A DNA stretch of 64,000 bases from Pelomonas lactea (GTDB lineage: Bacteria > Pseudomonadota > Gammaproteobacteria > Burkholderiales > Burkholderiaceae_C), in contig NZ_JBIGHX010000009.1 in NCBI RefSeq assembly GCF_043555885.1, forward strand, positions 247,087-311,086, written 5' to 3'. Under the pieces are notes generated by a model. It ran no database searches. It was given only the letters and a program-made list of their open reading frames with translations, and was not told the origin of the DNA. The stretch's first letter is position 1, and every line of letters begins with the position of its first letter. Below, in pieces: positions 1-8,542 of the stretch. Both the position numbers and the translations under genes were made by a program.

Positions 1-1
1 C

Positions 2-2962
2 GCGCAGGACGTGCAGGACCAGGTGCTCAACCGCATCGAGCGCCGCCTGCAGGAGCTGGACCACTTCGAGTACGTGCGCAGCTTCTCGCGCCAGGGCTAC
101 GGCGGCATCACGCTGTGGATGAAAGGCGGCAGCAGCAAGGCGGAGCTGGACAACGCCTGGTACCAGGCGCGCAAGAAGATCGGCGACATGCGCCAGGAGT
201 TCCCGGAGGGCGTGCGCGGGCCGTTCTTCAACGACGAGTACAACGACCGCTACAGCGTGCTGTACGCGCTGAGCGCGCCGGAGCTGTCGATGGCCGAACT
301 GCTGACGCTGACCGAGGACGTGAAGCGCCGACTCCAAAGCGTGCCCGGCGCCGGCAAGGTGGACGTGCTGGGCAAGCAGGCCGAACGTGTGTACGTCGAG
401 TTGTCGACCCGCCGCCTGGCGTCGCTCGGCATCGCGCCGACGGCGGTGTTCGACGCGCTGGCACGCCAGAACCTGGTGACGCCCGCCGGCTCGGCGGACG
501 CCACGCACGACCGTGTACAGGTGCGCGTGGACGGCGGCCTCAAGAACGCCGCGGACGTCGCCGACGTGACGCTGGAAGTCGGCGGCCAGTTGCTGCGGCT
601 GGCAGACATCGCGACCGTGCGCGCCGGCTACGAGGACCCGCCCAGCTTCAGCATCCGTCACAACGGCGTGCCGGTGCTGGCCATCGGCGTGACCATGCAG
701 GCCAACGGCAACGTGCTGGACTTCGGCAAGGCGCTGGCGCAGCGGCTGGCCCAGATCAGGCAGGAGATCCCCGCCGGGGTGGAGATCCAGCAGTACGCCG
801 ACCAGCCGCGCGTGGTGGCCGAGTCGGTCTGGGAATTCGAGCGCTCGTTCCTGGAAGCACTGGCCATCGTGCTGGCGGTGTCCTTCCTGTTCCTCGGCTG
901 GCGCACCGGCATCGTGGTCGCCGCATCGGTGCCCCTGGTGCTCGCGCTGGTCGCAGCCGTCATGCATGCCGCCGGCTGGAACCTCGACCGGATCTCGCTG
1001 GGCGCGCTGATCATCGCGCTGGGCCTGCTGGTGGACGACGCGATCATCGCCGTCGAGATGATGGTGGTGAAGCTGGAGGAAGGCTGGGACCGCCTGCGCG
1101 CAGCGACCTACGCCTACACGTCCACCGCGTTCCCGATGCTGACCGGCACGCTGGTCACGGCCGCGGGGTTCATGCCGGTGGGGTTCGCCAAGTCCATCGC
1201 CGGCCAGTACGCGGGCGGCATCTTCTGGGTGGTGGGGACGGCGCTGATCCTGTCGTGGCTGGTGGCCGTGATCTTCACGCCCTACCTCGGCGTGTTGCTG
1301 CTGCCGAAGAACCTGGCCTCACGGCACGCGCACAGCGCCCATCACGACCCCTATGACCGGCCGGTCTACCGCCGGCTGCGCAGCATCATCGACTGGGCCG
1401 TGCATCGCCGCGCCTGGGTGCTCGTCATCACGGTGCTGGCCTTCGGCATCGCCGGCGCCGGCATGCTGAAGGTGCAGCAGCAGTTCTTCCCGACGGCGTC
1501 GCGGCCGGAGTTGCTGGTTGACCTGCGGCTGCGCGAAGGTGCCTCCTTCGCCGCCACTGCGCATCAGGTGGAGCTGCTCGAAGCCAGGCTGGCCAAGGAC
1601 CCGGACATCGAGTTCTTCACGGCCTACACCGGCGCGGGCACACCGCGCTTCTACCTGTCGATCCAGCCGGAGCTGCCCAACCCGGGTTTCGCCCAGTTCG
1701 TCATCAAGACGGCAGGCACCGAACAGCGCGAGCGCGTGCGCGCCCGCCTGATGGCGCTGTTCGACAAGGACGAGTCCTTCCCTGACGTCAGGGCGCGCGT
1801 GCAGCGCCTGGAGTTCGGCCCGCCGGTGGGCTTCCCGGTGCAGTTCCGCGTGATCGGTCCGGACAAGGCGCAGGTGCGCGAGATCGCCTACCGCGTGCGC
1901 GACGCGGTGCGCCAGAGCCCGCTGGTGCGCGATACGCAGCTGGACTGGAACGAGCAGGTGCGCGCCATGCAGGTTCATGTCGACCAGGACAAGGCGCGGC
2001 TGCTGGGCCTGTCCACGGCGGACGTCCAGGGCCTGGTGCAGACCGCGCTGGACGGTGCGCCGGTGACGCAGATCCGCCGCGGCGAGGAGCTCATCGACGT
2101 GGTGGTGCGGGCGGCGCCCGAGGAGCGCAAGCGCATCGGCCAGCTGGGCGACCTGCAGCTCTTCACGCGCAGCGGCGCCACCGTGCCGCTGTCGCAGCTG
2201 GCCCGCGTCGAGCCCGGGTTCGAGGAGCCGGTGCTGTGGCGGCGCAACCGCGACATGGCACTCACCGTGCGCAGCGACGTCGTCGACGGTGTCCAGGGTC
2301 CGGACGCCACCGCCAAGATCCGGCCGTCGCTACGGCCCATCATCGACAGCCTGCCGGCGGGCTACCGCATCGAGGAAGGCGGCGCGATCGAGGAAAGCGA
2401 CAAGGCCAACGTGGCGCTGTTTGCGGTGTTCCCGGCGATGTTCGCGGTGATGCTGACGCTGCTGATGATCCAGCTGCAGAGCTTCTCGCGGCTGTTCATG
2501 GTGTTCATGACGGCGCCGCTGGCGCTGATCGGCGTGGTGCCGGCGCTGTTGCTGTTCAACGCGCCGTTCGGCTTCGTCGCGCTGCTGGGCGTGATTGCGC
2601 TCAGCGGCATGATCATGCGCAACGCCATCATCCTGGTCGACCAGATCGACCAGGACATCGCGCGCGGCGTCGCGCCCTGGGCCGCCATCGTCGACGCCAC
2701 GGTGCGGCGCTCGCGCCCGGTGGTGCTGACCGCCGCAGCAGCGGTGCTGGCCATGATCCCGCTCTCGCACAGCGTGTTCTGGGGGCCGATGGCCATCGCA
2801 ATCATGGGCGGGCTGGTGGTGGCCACCGCGCTGACCCTCGTCTTCGTGCCGGCGCTGTACGCCGCCTGGTTCCGCATCCGGCGCGACAGCGCGGCGACGG
2901 CGCCCTCCACGGCACAGCCGGCACCGGACGCACGACTGGCAGGCGGAGGGGCCCATGCCTGA
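2..2962 (+). CDS. RND-family efflux transporter permease (5' end outside window)
   Basis: Inner-membrane proton-driven efflux pump of the AcrB/RND superfamily. The frame is already open at base 2, so roughly 40-70 N-terminal residues are missing compared with the usual 1020-1050. Visible signs are two large periplasmic portions, two hydrophobic blocks, and the TM4 motif GLLVDDAIIAVE carrying the paired aspartates of the proton relay. The TM10 position normally written GxxxKNAI reads GMIMRNAIILVD, so the usual Lys is Arg. The TM4 and TM10 details suggest a family branch other than classical AcrB. The membrane-fusion and outer-membrane partners would lie upstream, outside the window. Substrate cannot be told from sequence. 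Confidence 0.93.
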   Translation, partial: AQDVQDQVLNRIERRLQELDHFEYVRSFSRQGYGGITLWMKGGSSKAELDNAWYQARKKIGDMRQEFPEGVRGPFFNDEYNDRYSVLYALSAPELSMAELLTLTEDVKRRLQSVPGAGKVDVLGKQAERVYVELSTRRLASLGIAPTAVFDALARQNLVTPAGSADATHDRVQVRVDGGLKNAADVADVTLEVGGQLLRLADIATVRAGYEDPPSFSIRHNGVPVLAIGVTMQANGNVLDFGKALAQRLAQIRQEIPAGVEIQQYADQPRVVAESVWEFERSFLEALAIVLAVSFLFLGWRTGIVVAASVPLVLALVAAVMHAAGWNLDRISLGALIIALGLLVDDAIIAVEMMVVKLEEGWDRLRAATYAYTSTAFPMLTGTLVTAAGFMPVGFAKSIAGQYAGGIFWVVGTALILSWLVAVIFTPYLGVLLLPKNLASRHAHSAHHDPYDRPVYRRLRSIIDWAVHRRAWVLVITVLAFGIAGAGMLKVQQQFFPTASRPELLVDLRLREGASFAATAHQVELLEARLAKDPDIEFFTAYTGAGTPRFYLSIQPELPNPGFAQFVIKTAGTEQRERVRARLMALFDKDESFPDVRARVQRLEFGPPVGFPVQFRVIGPDKAQVREIAYRVRDAVRQSPLVRDTQLDWNEQVRAMQVHVDQDKARLLGLSTADVQGLVQTALDGAPVTQIRRGEELIDVVVRAAPEERKRIGQLGDLQLFTRSGATVPLSQLARVEPGFEEPVLWRRNRDMALTVRSDVVDGVQGPDATAKIRPSLRPIIDSLPAGYRIEEGGAIEESDKANVALFAVFPAMFAVMLTLLMIQLQSFSRLFMVFMTAPLALIGVVPALLLFNAPFGFVALLGVIALSGMIMRNAIILVDQIDQDIARGVAPWAAIVDATVRRSRPVVLTAAAAVLAMIPLSHSVFWGPMAIAIMGGLVVATALTLVFVPALYAAWFRIRRDSAATAPSTAQPAPDARLAGGGAHA

Positions 2963-3032
2963 CCGCCCCGACGCCGCGCCCGCCGCAGCCTTTCCCGCCC
3001 ACCCCTCCACCCACCACACGGAGCCCATCACC

Positions 3033-3926
3033 ATGGATGACGTCATCATCATCGGCGGCAGCTTCGCAGGCCTTGCGGCCGCGCTGCAGCTCGGCCGGAC
3101 AGGCCGCAAGGTCACGGTCCTCGACACCGGCATGCCGCGCAACCGCTTCGCCGGCCACTCGCATGGCGTGCTCGGCCACGATCACAAGCCGCCGGCAGAC
3201 ATCCTGGCCGAGGCACGGCGACAGTTGATGCGCTATCCCGCGATCACACAGGTCAATGCCCGGGCGGACCGGGTCTTCGGCGCCATCGACAACTTCACCG
3301 TCGTCACTGGTGATGGCCAGAGCCTGGCGGCGCGCCGCGTGATCCTGAGCTACGGCGTCGCCGACCAGCTGCCCCAGGTGCCGGGCTTCGCCGAAAGCTG
3401 GGGCACGTCCATCGTGCCCTGCCCCTACTGCGACGGATTCGAGTTCGCCGGCCGGCATTGGGGTCTCATCTGGTCGGGCCCGCAGTCGCACCAGTCCGCC
3501 AGGCTTTTCCTCGACTGGACCGACCAATTGACGGTCTTCGCCGATGGTCACGACATCGCCCCCGATGTCCAGGCGGACCTGGCGCGCCGCAAGATCGCCG
3601 TCGTCGATGGCCGCATCATCGAGATCGCGCATCGCCAGGGCCGCATCGCCACCGTCAATCTCGAGTCCGGTCGGCATGTTGCGGTGGACGTCGTGTTCGC
3701 CCATCCACGCATCAGGCCGTCCGCCGGCCTGCATGAGTCCCTTGGCCTCGCGGCGGTGGACACGCCCACCGGCATCGTCCTCAAGGTCGACGAACGCCGC
3801 CAGACCAGCATGCCGGGCATCTACGCCGCCGGCGACCTCGCCACACCCTTCCTGCCCTCCGTCACCCAGGCAACGTGGCAGGGGGCCATGGCGGGCATCT
3901 TCGCCCAGCAGTCGATGCTGACCTGA
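3033..3926 (+). CDS. Thioredoxin-reductase-like NAD(P)/FAD oxidoreductase
   Basis: Flavoprotein disulfide reductase-like protein of 297 aa. The N-terminus has the FAD-binding dinucleotide fold (IIIGGSFAG, residues 5-13). A redox-active pair CPYC sits at residues 130-133, as in thioredoxin reductase, and a second FAD signature (GIYAAGDLA) lies near the end. The family transfers electrons from NAD(P)H to a disulfide partner; similar proteins often sit beside stress or efflux genes. The frame opens at 2955, overlapping the RND gene, but ATG 3033 has a GGAG ribosome site about 9 nt upstream and gives the expected N-terminus. The NADPH-binding region between the two motifs is weakly conserved, so the electron donor is uncertain. 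Confidence 0.88.
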   Translation: MDDVIIIGGSFAGLAAALQLGRTGRKVTVLDTGMPRNRFAGHSHGVLGHDHKPPADILAEARRQLMRYPAITQVNARADRVFGAIDNFTVVTGDGQSLAARRVILSYGVADQLPQVPGFAESWGTSIVPCPYCDGFEFAGRHWGLIWSGPQSHQSARLFLDWTDQLTVFADGHDIAPDVQADLARRKIAVVDGRIIEIAHRQGRIATVNLESGRHVAVDVVFAHPRIRPSAGLHESLGLAAVDTPTGIVLKVDERRQTSMPGIYAAGDLATPFLPSVTQATWQGAMAGIFAQQSMLT

Positions 3927-3991
3927 GTCCACCGCCCCTTCAGCGGTGGGCGCCGTCCGCCGCAGAAGCGCGATCCCACATGACGACGCGT

Positions 3992-4013
3992 CACGCGTGC
4001 CGGGGCACGCGTG
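3992..4013. promoter_or_regulatory. 22-bp near-perfect palindrome upstream of SDR gene
   Basis: Two 10-bp arms (CACGCGTGCC and GGCACGCGTG) are separated by two bases, 58 nt before the ATG of the following SDR gene. It is either an operator for a dimeric repressor of that gene or a hairpin ending the upstream unit. There is no T-tract, which argues against an intrinsic terminator. Another 7-bp stem (CCACCGC/GCGGTGG) lies just after the previous stop codon at about 3929. Confidence 0.45.
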
Positions 4014-4071
4014 GGGCAGCGCCATGCCCTCATCTATCTGCCTCATCCACCTCACCCAACGAGAGATCTCC

Positions 4072-4878
4072 ATGACCAAGCAAGCTGTCGTCCTGATCAC
4101 AGGCGTTTCCTCCGGCATCGGGCTCGCGGCGGCCAAGACGTTTGTCGCGCGCGGCAGCCGCGTGTTCGGCACGGTCCGCAACCTCGCGGATGCCGCCGCG
4201 ATCGCCGGTGTCGAGCTGGTCGAGATGGACGTGCGCAGCGACGCCTCCGTGGCCGCCGGGGTGCGCGCAGTGGTGAACCGCGCCGGGCATGTCGATGTCC
4301 TCGTCAACAACGCCGGCGTGAACATGGTGGGCGCGGTGGAGGAGACCCAGCCTGCCGAAGCGGCCGCCCTGTTCGACACCAACGTACTGGGCGTGCTCAG
4401 GGTCTCGCAGGCGGTGCTGCCGCACATGCGGGCGCAGCGGCAGGGCAGGATCATCAACGTCAGCTCCGTGCTGGGTTTCCTGCCGGCCCCCTACATGGGC
4501 GTCTATGCCGCCTCCAAGCACGCCGTCGAAGGGTTGTCCGAATCGTTGGACCACGAGGTGCGCCAGTTCGGCATCCGCGTGACCCTGGTCCAACCCTCCT
4601 ACACAAAGACCCGTCTCGACGCCAACTCGCCCCAGGCGGCCACGTTGCTCAAGGCCTACGACGAGGAGCGCCAACGGGTCTCGCGGTCGTTCGCTGCCCA
4701 TGTCGATGGCGGCGATGACCCGGCAACCGTGGCCAACACCATCGTCGACGCGGCGCTCGGCACCTGGCGCATGCGCCGCCCCTCGCCTGGCCAGGCCTCG
4801 CTGCTGAGCAAGCTGCGCCGCTTCATGCCCGCCGGTCCCGTCGACAAGAGCCTGCGCAAGCAGCTCGGCCTGGGCTGA
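4072..4878 (+). CDS. Short-chain dehydrogenase/reductase (classical SDR)
   Basis: NAD(P)-dependent oxidoreductase of 268 aa, typical classical SDR length. Cofactor motif TGVSSGIG at residues 10-17, NNAG at about 79-82, catalytic Ser near 131, and YxxxK as Tyr145/Lys149. The sequence resembles the oxidoreductases of the retinol/17-beta-hydroxysteroid type often annotated only as SDR; the substrate is unknown. The longer open frame starting at 3946 is rejected because ATG 4072 follows a GAGAGA ribosome site and starts right before the nucleotide-binding strand. It has its own leader with a palindrome, so it is probably transcribed separately from the flavoprotein gene. Confidence 0.9.
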   Translation: MTKQAVVLITGVSSGIGLAAAKTFVARGSRVFGTVRNLADAAAIAGVELVEMDVRSDASVAAGVRAVVNRAGHVDVLVNNAGVNMVGAVEETQPAEAAALFDTNVLGVLRVSQAVLPHMRAQRQGRIINVSSVLGFLPAPYMGVYAASKHAVEGLSESLDHEVRQFGIRVTLVQPSYTKTRLDANSPQAATLLKAYDEERQRVSRSFAAHVDGGDDPATVANTIVDAALGTWRMRRPSPGQASLLSKLRRFMPAGPVDKSLRKQLGLG

Positions 4879-4983
4879 GCCCGGGCCGCCGCGCATTTCG
4901 TTCGGCAAGCCATTGCCGAGCTACGCCCCGCGCGGGGCCAACCGTGCTGGCATCCACGTCAGCAACATCCATGTGAGGCATCC

Positions 4984-5307
4984 ATGTATCCCAAGACTCC
5001 CTACTCCGCGGCTGTCGTTCTCGCCCTTTCAGCGCCGCTGTGCATCGCTCAGCCACCTGCCCAGGAGAGCAGGAAGCGAGATGACAAGCCCGTGGCCGCA
5101 CCGGCCGCGCAGGGCAGCTGTCGCAACATCAGTGCCGAGATCCGCTCGGGTGCTCCTCTCACGCGCGAGATCGTCATCGCGGAGATGATCCGCGCGCGGG
5201 CGGAGGGCGAAATGGACTACCACATCAGCTCGACGCCGCCTGCTGTCTATCGGCCGATGTGCGAGCCGGCGCCCAAGCCGGGTGTGGCCCCGGCGAACGC
5301 CAAGTAG
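4984..5307 (+). CDS. Small secreted protein, DUF4148-like
   Basis: A 107-aa protein with an N-terminal hydrophobic stretch and likely signal peptidase site near residues 20-24 (IAQ-P). The mature part is short, charged and contains LTREIVIAEMIRARAEGEMDY, reminiscent of the DUF4148 periplasmic proteins frequent in Burkholderiales, which have no known biochemical role. Start chosen at ATG 4984 with GAGG six bases upstream. Two cysteines remain in the mature part. It is convergent with the PEP-CTERM gene, and the 65 nt between them show no clear terminator. Confidence 0.65.
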   Translation: MYPKTPYSAAVVLALSAPLCIAQPPAQESRKRDDKPVAAPAAQGSCRNISAEIRSGAPLTREIVIAEMIRARAEGEMDYHISSTPPAVYRPMCEPAPKPGVAPANAK

Positions 5308-5372
5308 CCCCCCCGGCGCGCATGCAAAAGGTCGCGCAGGGGCGCTCAGGCGCGTTGAAGCCGGCCGCGCGT

Positions 5373-6239
5373 TCAGCCCCGCGCGCGTCGCCGGGCGGCC
5401 GCGCCGGCCAGCAGCGCCAGCCCGGCCGCCAGCAGCACCGCCTGCGCGGGCTCGGGCACGGCGGCGGCCAGCACCTCGGCCTGCCAGTAGCTCGGCAGAT
5501 GCAGGTACGGGTTGCCGCTGGCCAGCGTGCCGTCCGTGATGTAGATGGCGCCCAGCCCGGCCTGCCTGGCCAGCGACATCACCTGCTGCATCTGGGCGAC
5601 GCCGGCCACACCGTGGACGATGGCACCGGTCGTGGCGGCATCGGTGAGCTGGCCGAGGAACGGGCCGTTGACGAAGTCGCTGAACGAGCCTTCGAAGCTC
5701 ATCAGCCTGCTGGTGACGGCGGCATAGCCCGCGGCGGGCGTCACGCCCGGGTTGCCGACGATCTGCCAGCCGGGATGCGCGGCGCGCAAGCCGTCGCTGA
5801 CGGTCTTGTAGAACGGCAGCGTGCCGGCCTGCGAGGCCATCTCGTCGAGGAACACGCCGTCGACGCCGTACCAGGCGGCGTAGCGCTGCGCGTCCGCGAG
5901 CACGTCGGCCGTCGACCGCGTGGGCGGCACCTCCGGCGTGCAGTGGCTGACGCCGTAGCAGGTGTAGACGTAGCCCAGCACCTTGCCACCGGCGGCGCGG
6001 AAGGCGTTCACCGCGCTGACGTAGTCGCTGTTGGACGCGGTGCCGGGGCCGTTGCCCGGGTTCATGATGGCCGTGATCTGCACGCCCTGCCCGGCCACGG
6101 CGGTCATGTCCTTCCACTCGTTCTGCGACGGCATCCAGGACGGGTAGAAGTAGGCCGGCACGATGATCTCGATGGCCGCAGCGAAGGGCGACGCGGCGGC
6201 CAGGGCCAGCGCGGCGAGGGTGGTCTTGAGGCGTTTCAT
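5373..6239 (-). CDS. PEP-CTERM-anchored spherulin-4 / GH135-like glycosidase
   Basis: Secreted protein of 288 aa: signal peptide (1-22), a TIM-barrel-type spherulin-4 domain (about 24-250), and a C-terminal sorting tag beginning VPEP, followed by a hydrophobic helix and RRRARG. The PEP-CTERM tag implies processing by an exosortase, not present in this window. Spherulin-4 proteins include Aspergillus Sph3, the founding GH135 endo-alpha-1,4-N-acetylgalactosaminidase. Likely active-site residues, matched from memory of that family, are Asp132 (VFLDE), Asn163 (VGNPG) and Glu183 (SFEG). It lies last in the minus arm, 29 nt after the DUF4832 gene. The domain call is fairly sure; the substrate is inferred mainly from the aga genes nearby. 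Confidence 0.8.
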   Translation of the reverse strand: MKRLKTTLAALALAAASPFAAAIEIIVPAYFYPSWMPSQNEWKDMTAVAGQGVQITAIMNPGNGPGTASNSDYVSAVNAFRAAGGKVLGYVYTCYGVSHCTPEVPPTRSTADVLADAQRYAAWYGVDGVFLDEMASQAGTLPFYKTVSDGLRAAHPGWQIVGNPGVTPAAGYAAVTSRLMSFEGSFSDFVNGPFLGQLTDAATTGAIVHGVAGVAQMQQVMSLARQAGLGAIYITDGTLASGNPYLHLPSYWQAEVLAAAVPEPAQAVLLAAGLALLAGAAARRRARG

Positions 6240-6268
6240 GGTCAGAGGTTCCGGTGGATTGGCGCGCT

Positions 6269-8119
6269 TCAGCGCACGGTCAGCGTGGTGCCGGCGGCGA
6301 AGGCGCCCAGCGTCGCATTCCAGGACTGCGCCCGGGCGGCGTTGTCCGCATTGGCGGGGCGCACGCTGTAGCGCACGTCGTTGCGCAGCGTGGCCGCGCC
6401 GTCCGGCAGCGCCAGCAGCACGTCGTAGGCGCCCGTCGGCGTGCCGGCGGGGATGGTGAAGGCCGTCGACACGGTGCTGGTGGCGTTGGGCAGCCAGGTG
6501 CGCGGGTCCACCGCCGACAGCGTGATGCGCACGACAGCGCCGCTGGTCTTGTGGCGCAGCACCAGCACCGCGGCCCGCGGGTTGTAGGCGCGCGCCCAGC
6601 CGCTGTTGCGCACCGTCAGCAGCAGGTCGCCCGACTGCCCGGCCGCCACTTCCGCGCTGTGCCGCAGCGTGGCGAGCTCGAAGCGGTAGCCCAGATTGCG
6701 CCTGACTTCGGCCATGCAGCCTTGCGTCTCCCACCGGGTGTGGAACACGTCGCGGTAGTAGTCGTTGTTCAGGTAGGTCAGGTTGAACTGCCGGCCCTCG
6801 TTGAGGATGTCGGCGCAGGCGGTGCGCGGCACCGCGCCGGCCTCGTCGGCGGGGTTGCAGGTCTCGCCGCCGAAGGGCGCCACGCGCGACAGCGAGGCGG
6901 TGTAGTCGCGCTGGGCCTGGCGGGTGGCCGCGTCCTCGCTGTAGGTGCCGACGTCGGTGGCCGAGGCCAGGAAGCAGTCGTTGTGCACGCCGATGCGGGA
7001 GGCGGCCGAACCGTCGCGCCAGCCCGGCACCTGGGCCGCCCACTGCATCAGGTAGGGCGGGTAGCGCAGCTGCAGGAAGCGCTCGGCCGGCAGCGCGTTC
7101 AGCAGCGCATCGCGGATCTGCGTGCGCGGGCTGGCGTCGGTGAGGTTGTTGGACGAGGTGTGCCACTCGCCCCAGGCGCCGATGAAGCCGGCCTGCAGGA
7201 AAGCGATGACGTCGGCATTGGCCGTCAGCACGGGCTTGAGCTGGTCGATGTGGCCCAGCACGCGCGCCAGCGGCGCGTCCTTCACGTTCTGGTACTCGGT
7301 CTCGTTGGCCGGGTAGTTGTAGAGGAAGCGCGGCACGACCTTGAGGCCGGCGCTGCGCGCCTTGGCGAAGCCGTCGGCGATCTGCGTGAGCAGGCTGGCG
7401 GGCAGCGCGGTGTTGGCATAGGCGTCCAGCCGCACGGCGGCGTAGACGACGCGGTAGCCGGCCTGGAACTGTGCGTCGGCCTGGGCCTGCGTCCACAGCA
7501 GCAGGTTGTCGGCAGCCCAGGTGTACATGCCGCGCTCGGGGTTGGCGATCTCGGCGGTGCTGACGGTGAAGCTGGTCTCCACCGGCGCCGGCCCGGCGGG
7601 CGGCGGCGGGGGCGGCGGGGTGGTCGCCGTGAAGCGCCAGGCCTGGTTCGCGTTGCTGGCACTGCAGGTGGCGACCGAGAAGCCCACCTGGCCCACCGCG
7701 GCGGGTGCGGTCAGGCAGAGGTTGGTCGACGCCAGCTTCAGCTGCGACGTGGTGCCACCCGACAGCGGCACGGTCTCGAAGCGCTGGCGGGTCTGGCTGG
7801 CCTGGCAGGTGCCCAGCTCGACAAACGAGCCCGAGCTGGTGCCCGTCGCGACGACGCACAGGTTGGCCTGCGCGTTGCGGAGGGTGTTGAGAGGGCTGCC
7901 CGTGGCCACGGGCGTGAAGGTGAAGTCCTGCAGCGCGGCACCGGCGGCGCAGGTCGCCAGGCGGACGTCCCAGGTGTCCACCTTGGCCTCCAGGCAGGCG
8001 TTCGACGGGTTGGACACCACCGGCACAGCGGTCGCGATGGTGGGCAGCACGGCCAGCAACGCCGAACCGGCGGCGCCGGCAAGAGTGCGTGGCAGGGGGC
8101 AGGGACGCATGGAGGGCAT
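6269..8119 (-). CDS. Secreted protein with ricin-like lectin and DUF4874/DUF4832 domains
   Basis: A 616-aa exported protein. After a signal peptide (about 1-31) comes a Cys- and Gln/Trp-containing beta-trefoil-like region (about 38-170) with repeated ACL/NLC...F motifs, as in ricin-B lectins that bind galactose or GalNAc. A run of seven prolines (about 171-180) is the linker. The rest resembles DUF4874 (AEIANPERGMYTW) followed by DUF4832 (GVHNDCFLAS, a barrel with possible acidic active site) and an Ig-like C-terminus (about 500-616). These DUFs are presumed glycosidases or glycan-binding but are uncharacterised as far as I know. The start at 8119 has GAGGAG six bases upstream. It is separated from GH27 by a 420-nt structured gap. 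Confidence 0.78.
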   Translation of the reverse strand: MPSMRPCPLPRTLAGAAGSALLAVLPTIATAVPVVSNPSNACLEAKVDTWDVRLATCAAGAALQDFTFTPVATGSPLNTLRNAQANLCVVATGTSSGSFVELGTCQASQTRQRFETVPLSGGTTSQLKLASTNLCLTAPAAVGQVGFSVATCSASNANQAWRFTATTPPPPPPPAGPAPVETSFTVSTAEIANPERGMYTWAADNLLLWTQAQADAQFQAGYRVVYAAVRLDAYANTALPASLLTQIADGFAKARSAGLKVVPRFLYNYPANETEYQNVKDAPLARVLGHIDQLKPVLTANADVIAFLQAGFIGAWGEWHTSSNNLTDASPRTQIRDALLNALPAERFLQLRYPPYLMQWAAQVPGWRDGSAASRIGVHNDCFLASATDVGTYSEDAATRQAQRDYTASLSRVAPFGGETCNPADEAGAVPRTACADILNEGRQFNLTYLNNDYYRDVFHTRWETQGCMAEVRRNLGYRFELATLRHSAEVAAGQSGDLLLTVRNSGWARAYNPRAAVLVLRHKTSGAVVRITLSAVDPRTWLPNATSTVSTAFTIPAGTPTGAYDVLLALPDGAATLRNDVRYSVRPANADNAARAQSWNATLGAFAAGTTLTVR

Positions 8120-8273
8120 CAGGTTCTCCTCAAGGAATCGGGCGTCAGGCCCGATGGGGATGGCACACGGCGCGCTGGGACAGGGTGAACCGGGCCGCGC
8201 CAGCGCGAGCGCGACCGGGGCACCGGCGCGACCGGTGCCATGGGCAGTGAGACGGAGGACGGGGCCGGGCGGT
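8120..8273. other. Structured leader of the DUF4832 gene
   Basis: Non-coding stretch between the palindromic element and the DUF4832 start. It contains two hairpins: ATCGGGC/GCCCGAT with a 5-nt loop close to the ribosome site (about 8137-8157), and GGCACCGG/CCGGTGCC (about 8219-8240). No reading frame here looks real. They could form the 5' leader of a separately transcribed DUF4832-spherulin unit. Confidence 0.4.
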
Positions 8274-8542
8274 TAGGGCCTGTGAACACCACGGGAGTAG
8301 GCCGCGAAGGCCCGCCGCCAGGGGCCAATCAAGGCGCAGCGTGCGGCCCGCATTGATATGCGGGCAAGCGGTGCAACGCAGAGTGGCCCCTGGCGGCGGG
8401 CCTTCCCTTCGGGTTGAGGCCAAAAAACCCGCGCGCGGCGTTGCAAATCCTCGCCGGGTATCGGACCCGGCTGCGGTTTGCGCCTTGCTCGCGGGCTTTT
8501 TGGCCTCAACGCGGCCTGCTCCCGTGGTGTTCACAGGCCCTA
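8274..8542. mobile_element. 269-bp three-armed palindromic element, MITE-like
   Basis: Outer 33-bp inverted repeats (8274-8306 and 8510-8542) match at 32 of 33 positions and both end in TA, resembling a TA target duplication. Inside are two more long arms: a perfect 22-bp pair (8306-8327 / 8384-8405) and a 20-bp pair with one mismatch (8414-8433 / 8490-8509). Each inner loop carries a further hairpin: GCCCGCAT/ATGCGGGC and GCCGGGT/ACCCGGC. The right outer repeat includes the TAG stop codon of the GH27 gene. It has no coding capacity. It may be a non-autonomous insertion, a structured RNA, or both; no second copy was seen here. Confidence 0.7.

Noticed and set aside
3946..4071. N-terminal extension of the SDR gene
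   Set aside because: It would read through the palindrome and adds residues with no homology; the ATG at 4072 has its own ribosome site.
5373..7859. A single 828-codon minus-strand frame
   Set aside because: Its 3' third is the spherulin-4 gene (5373-6239), but the upstream part is an Ala/Arg-rich shadow of the DUF4832 gene, which is in another frame with clear homology.
8414..8509. Rho-independent terminator from the AAAAAA/TTTTT tract
   Set aside because: The tract lies inside the 20-bp inverted arms of the palindromic element, and the hairpin loop is about 56 nt; it does not look like a normal terminator.
8274..8542. Complete insertion sequence
   Set aside because: It has terminal inverted repeats but only 269 bp and no transposase frame, so at most it is a non-autonomous element.
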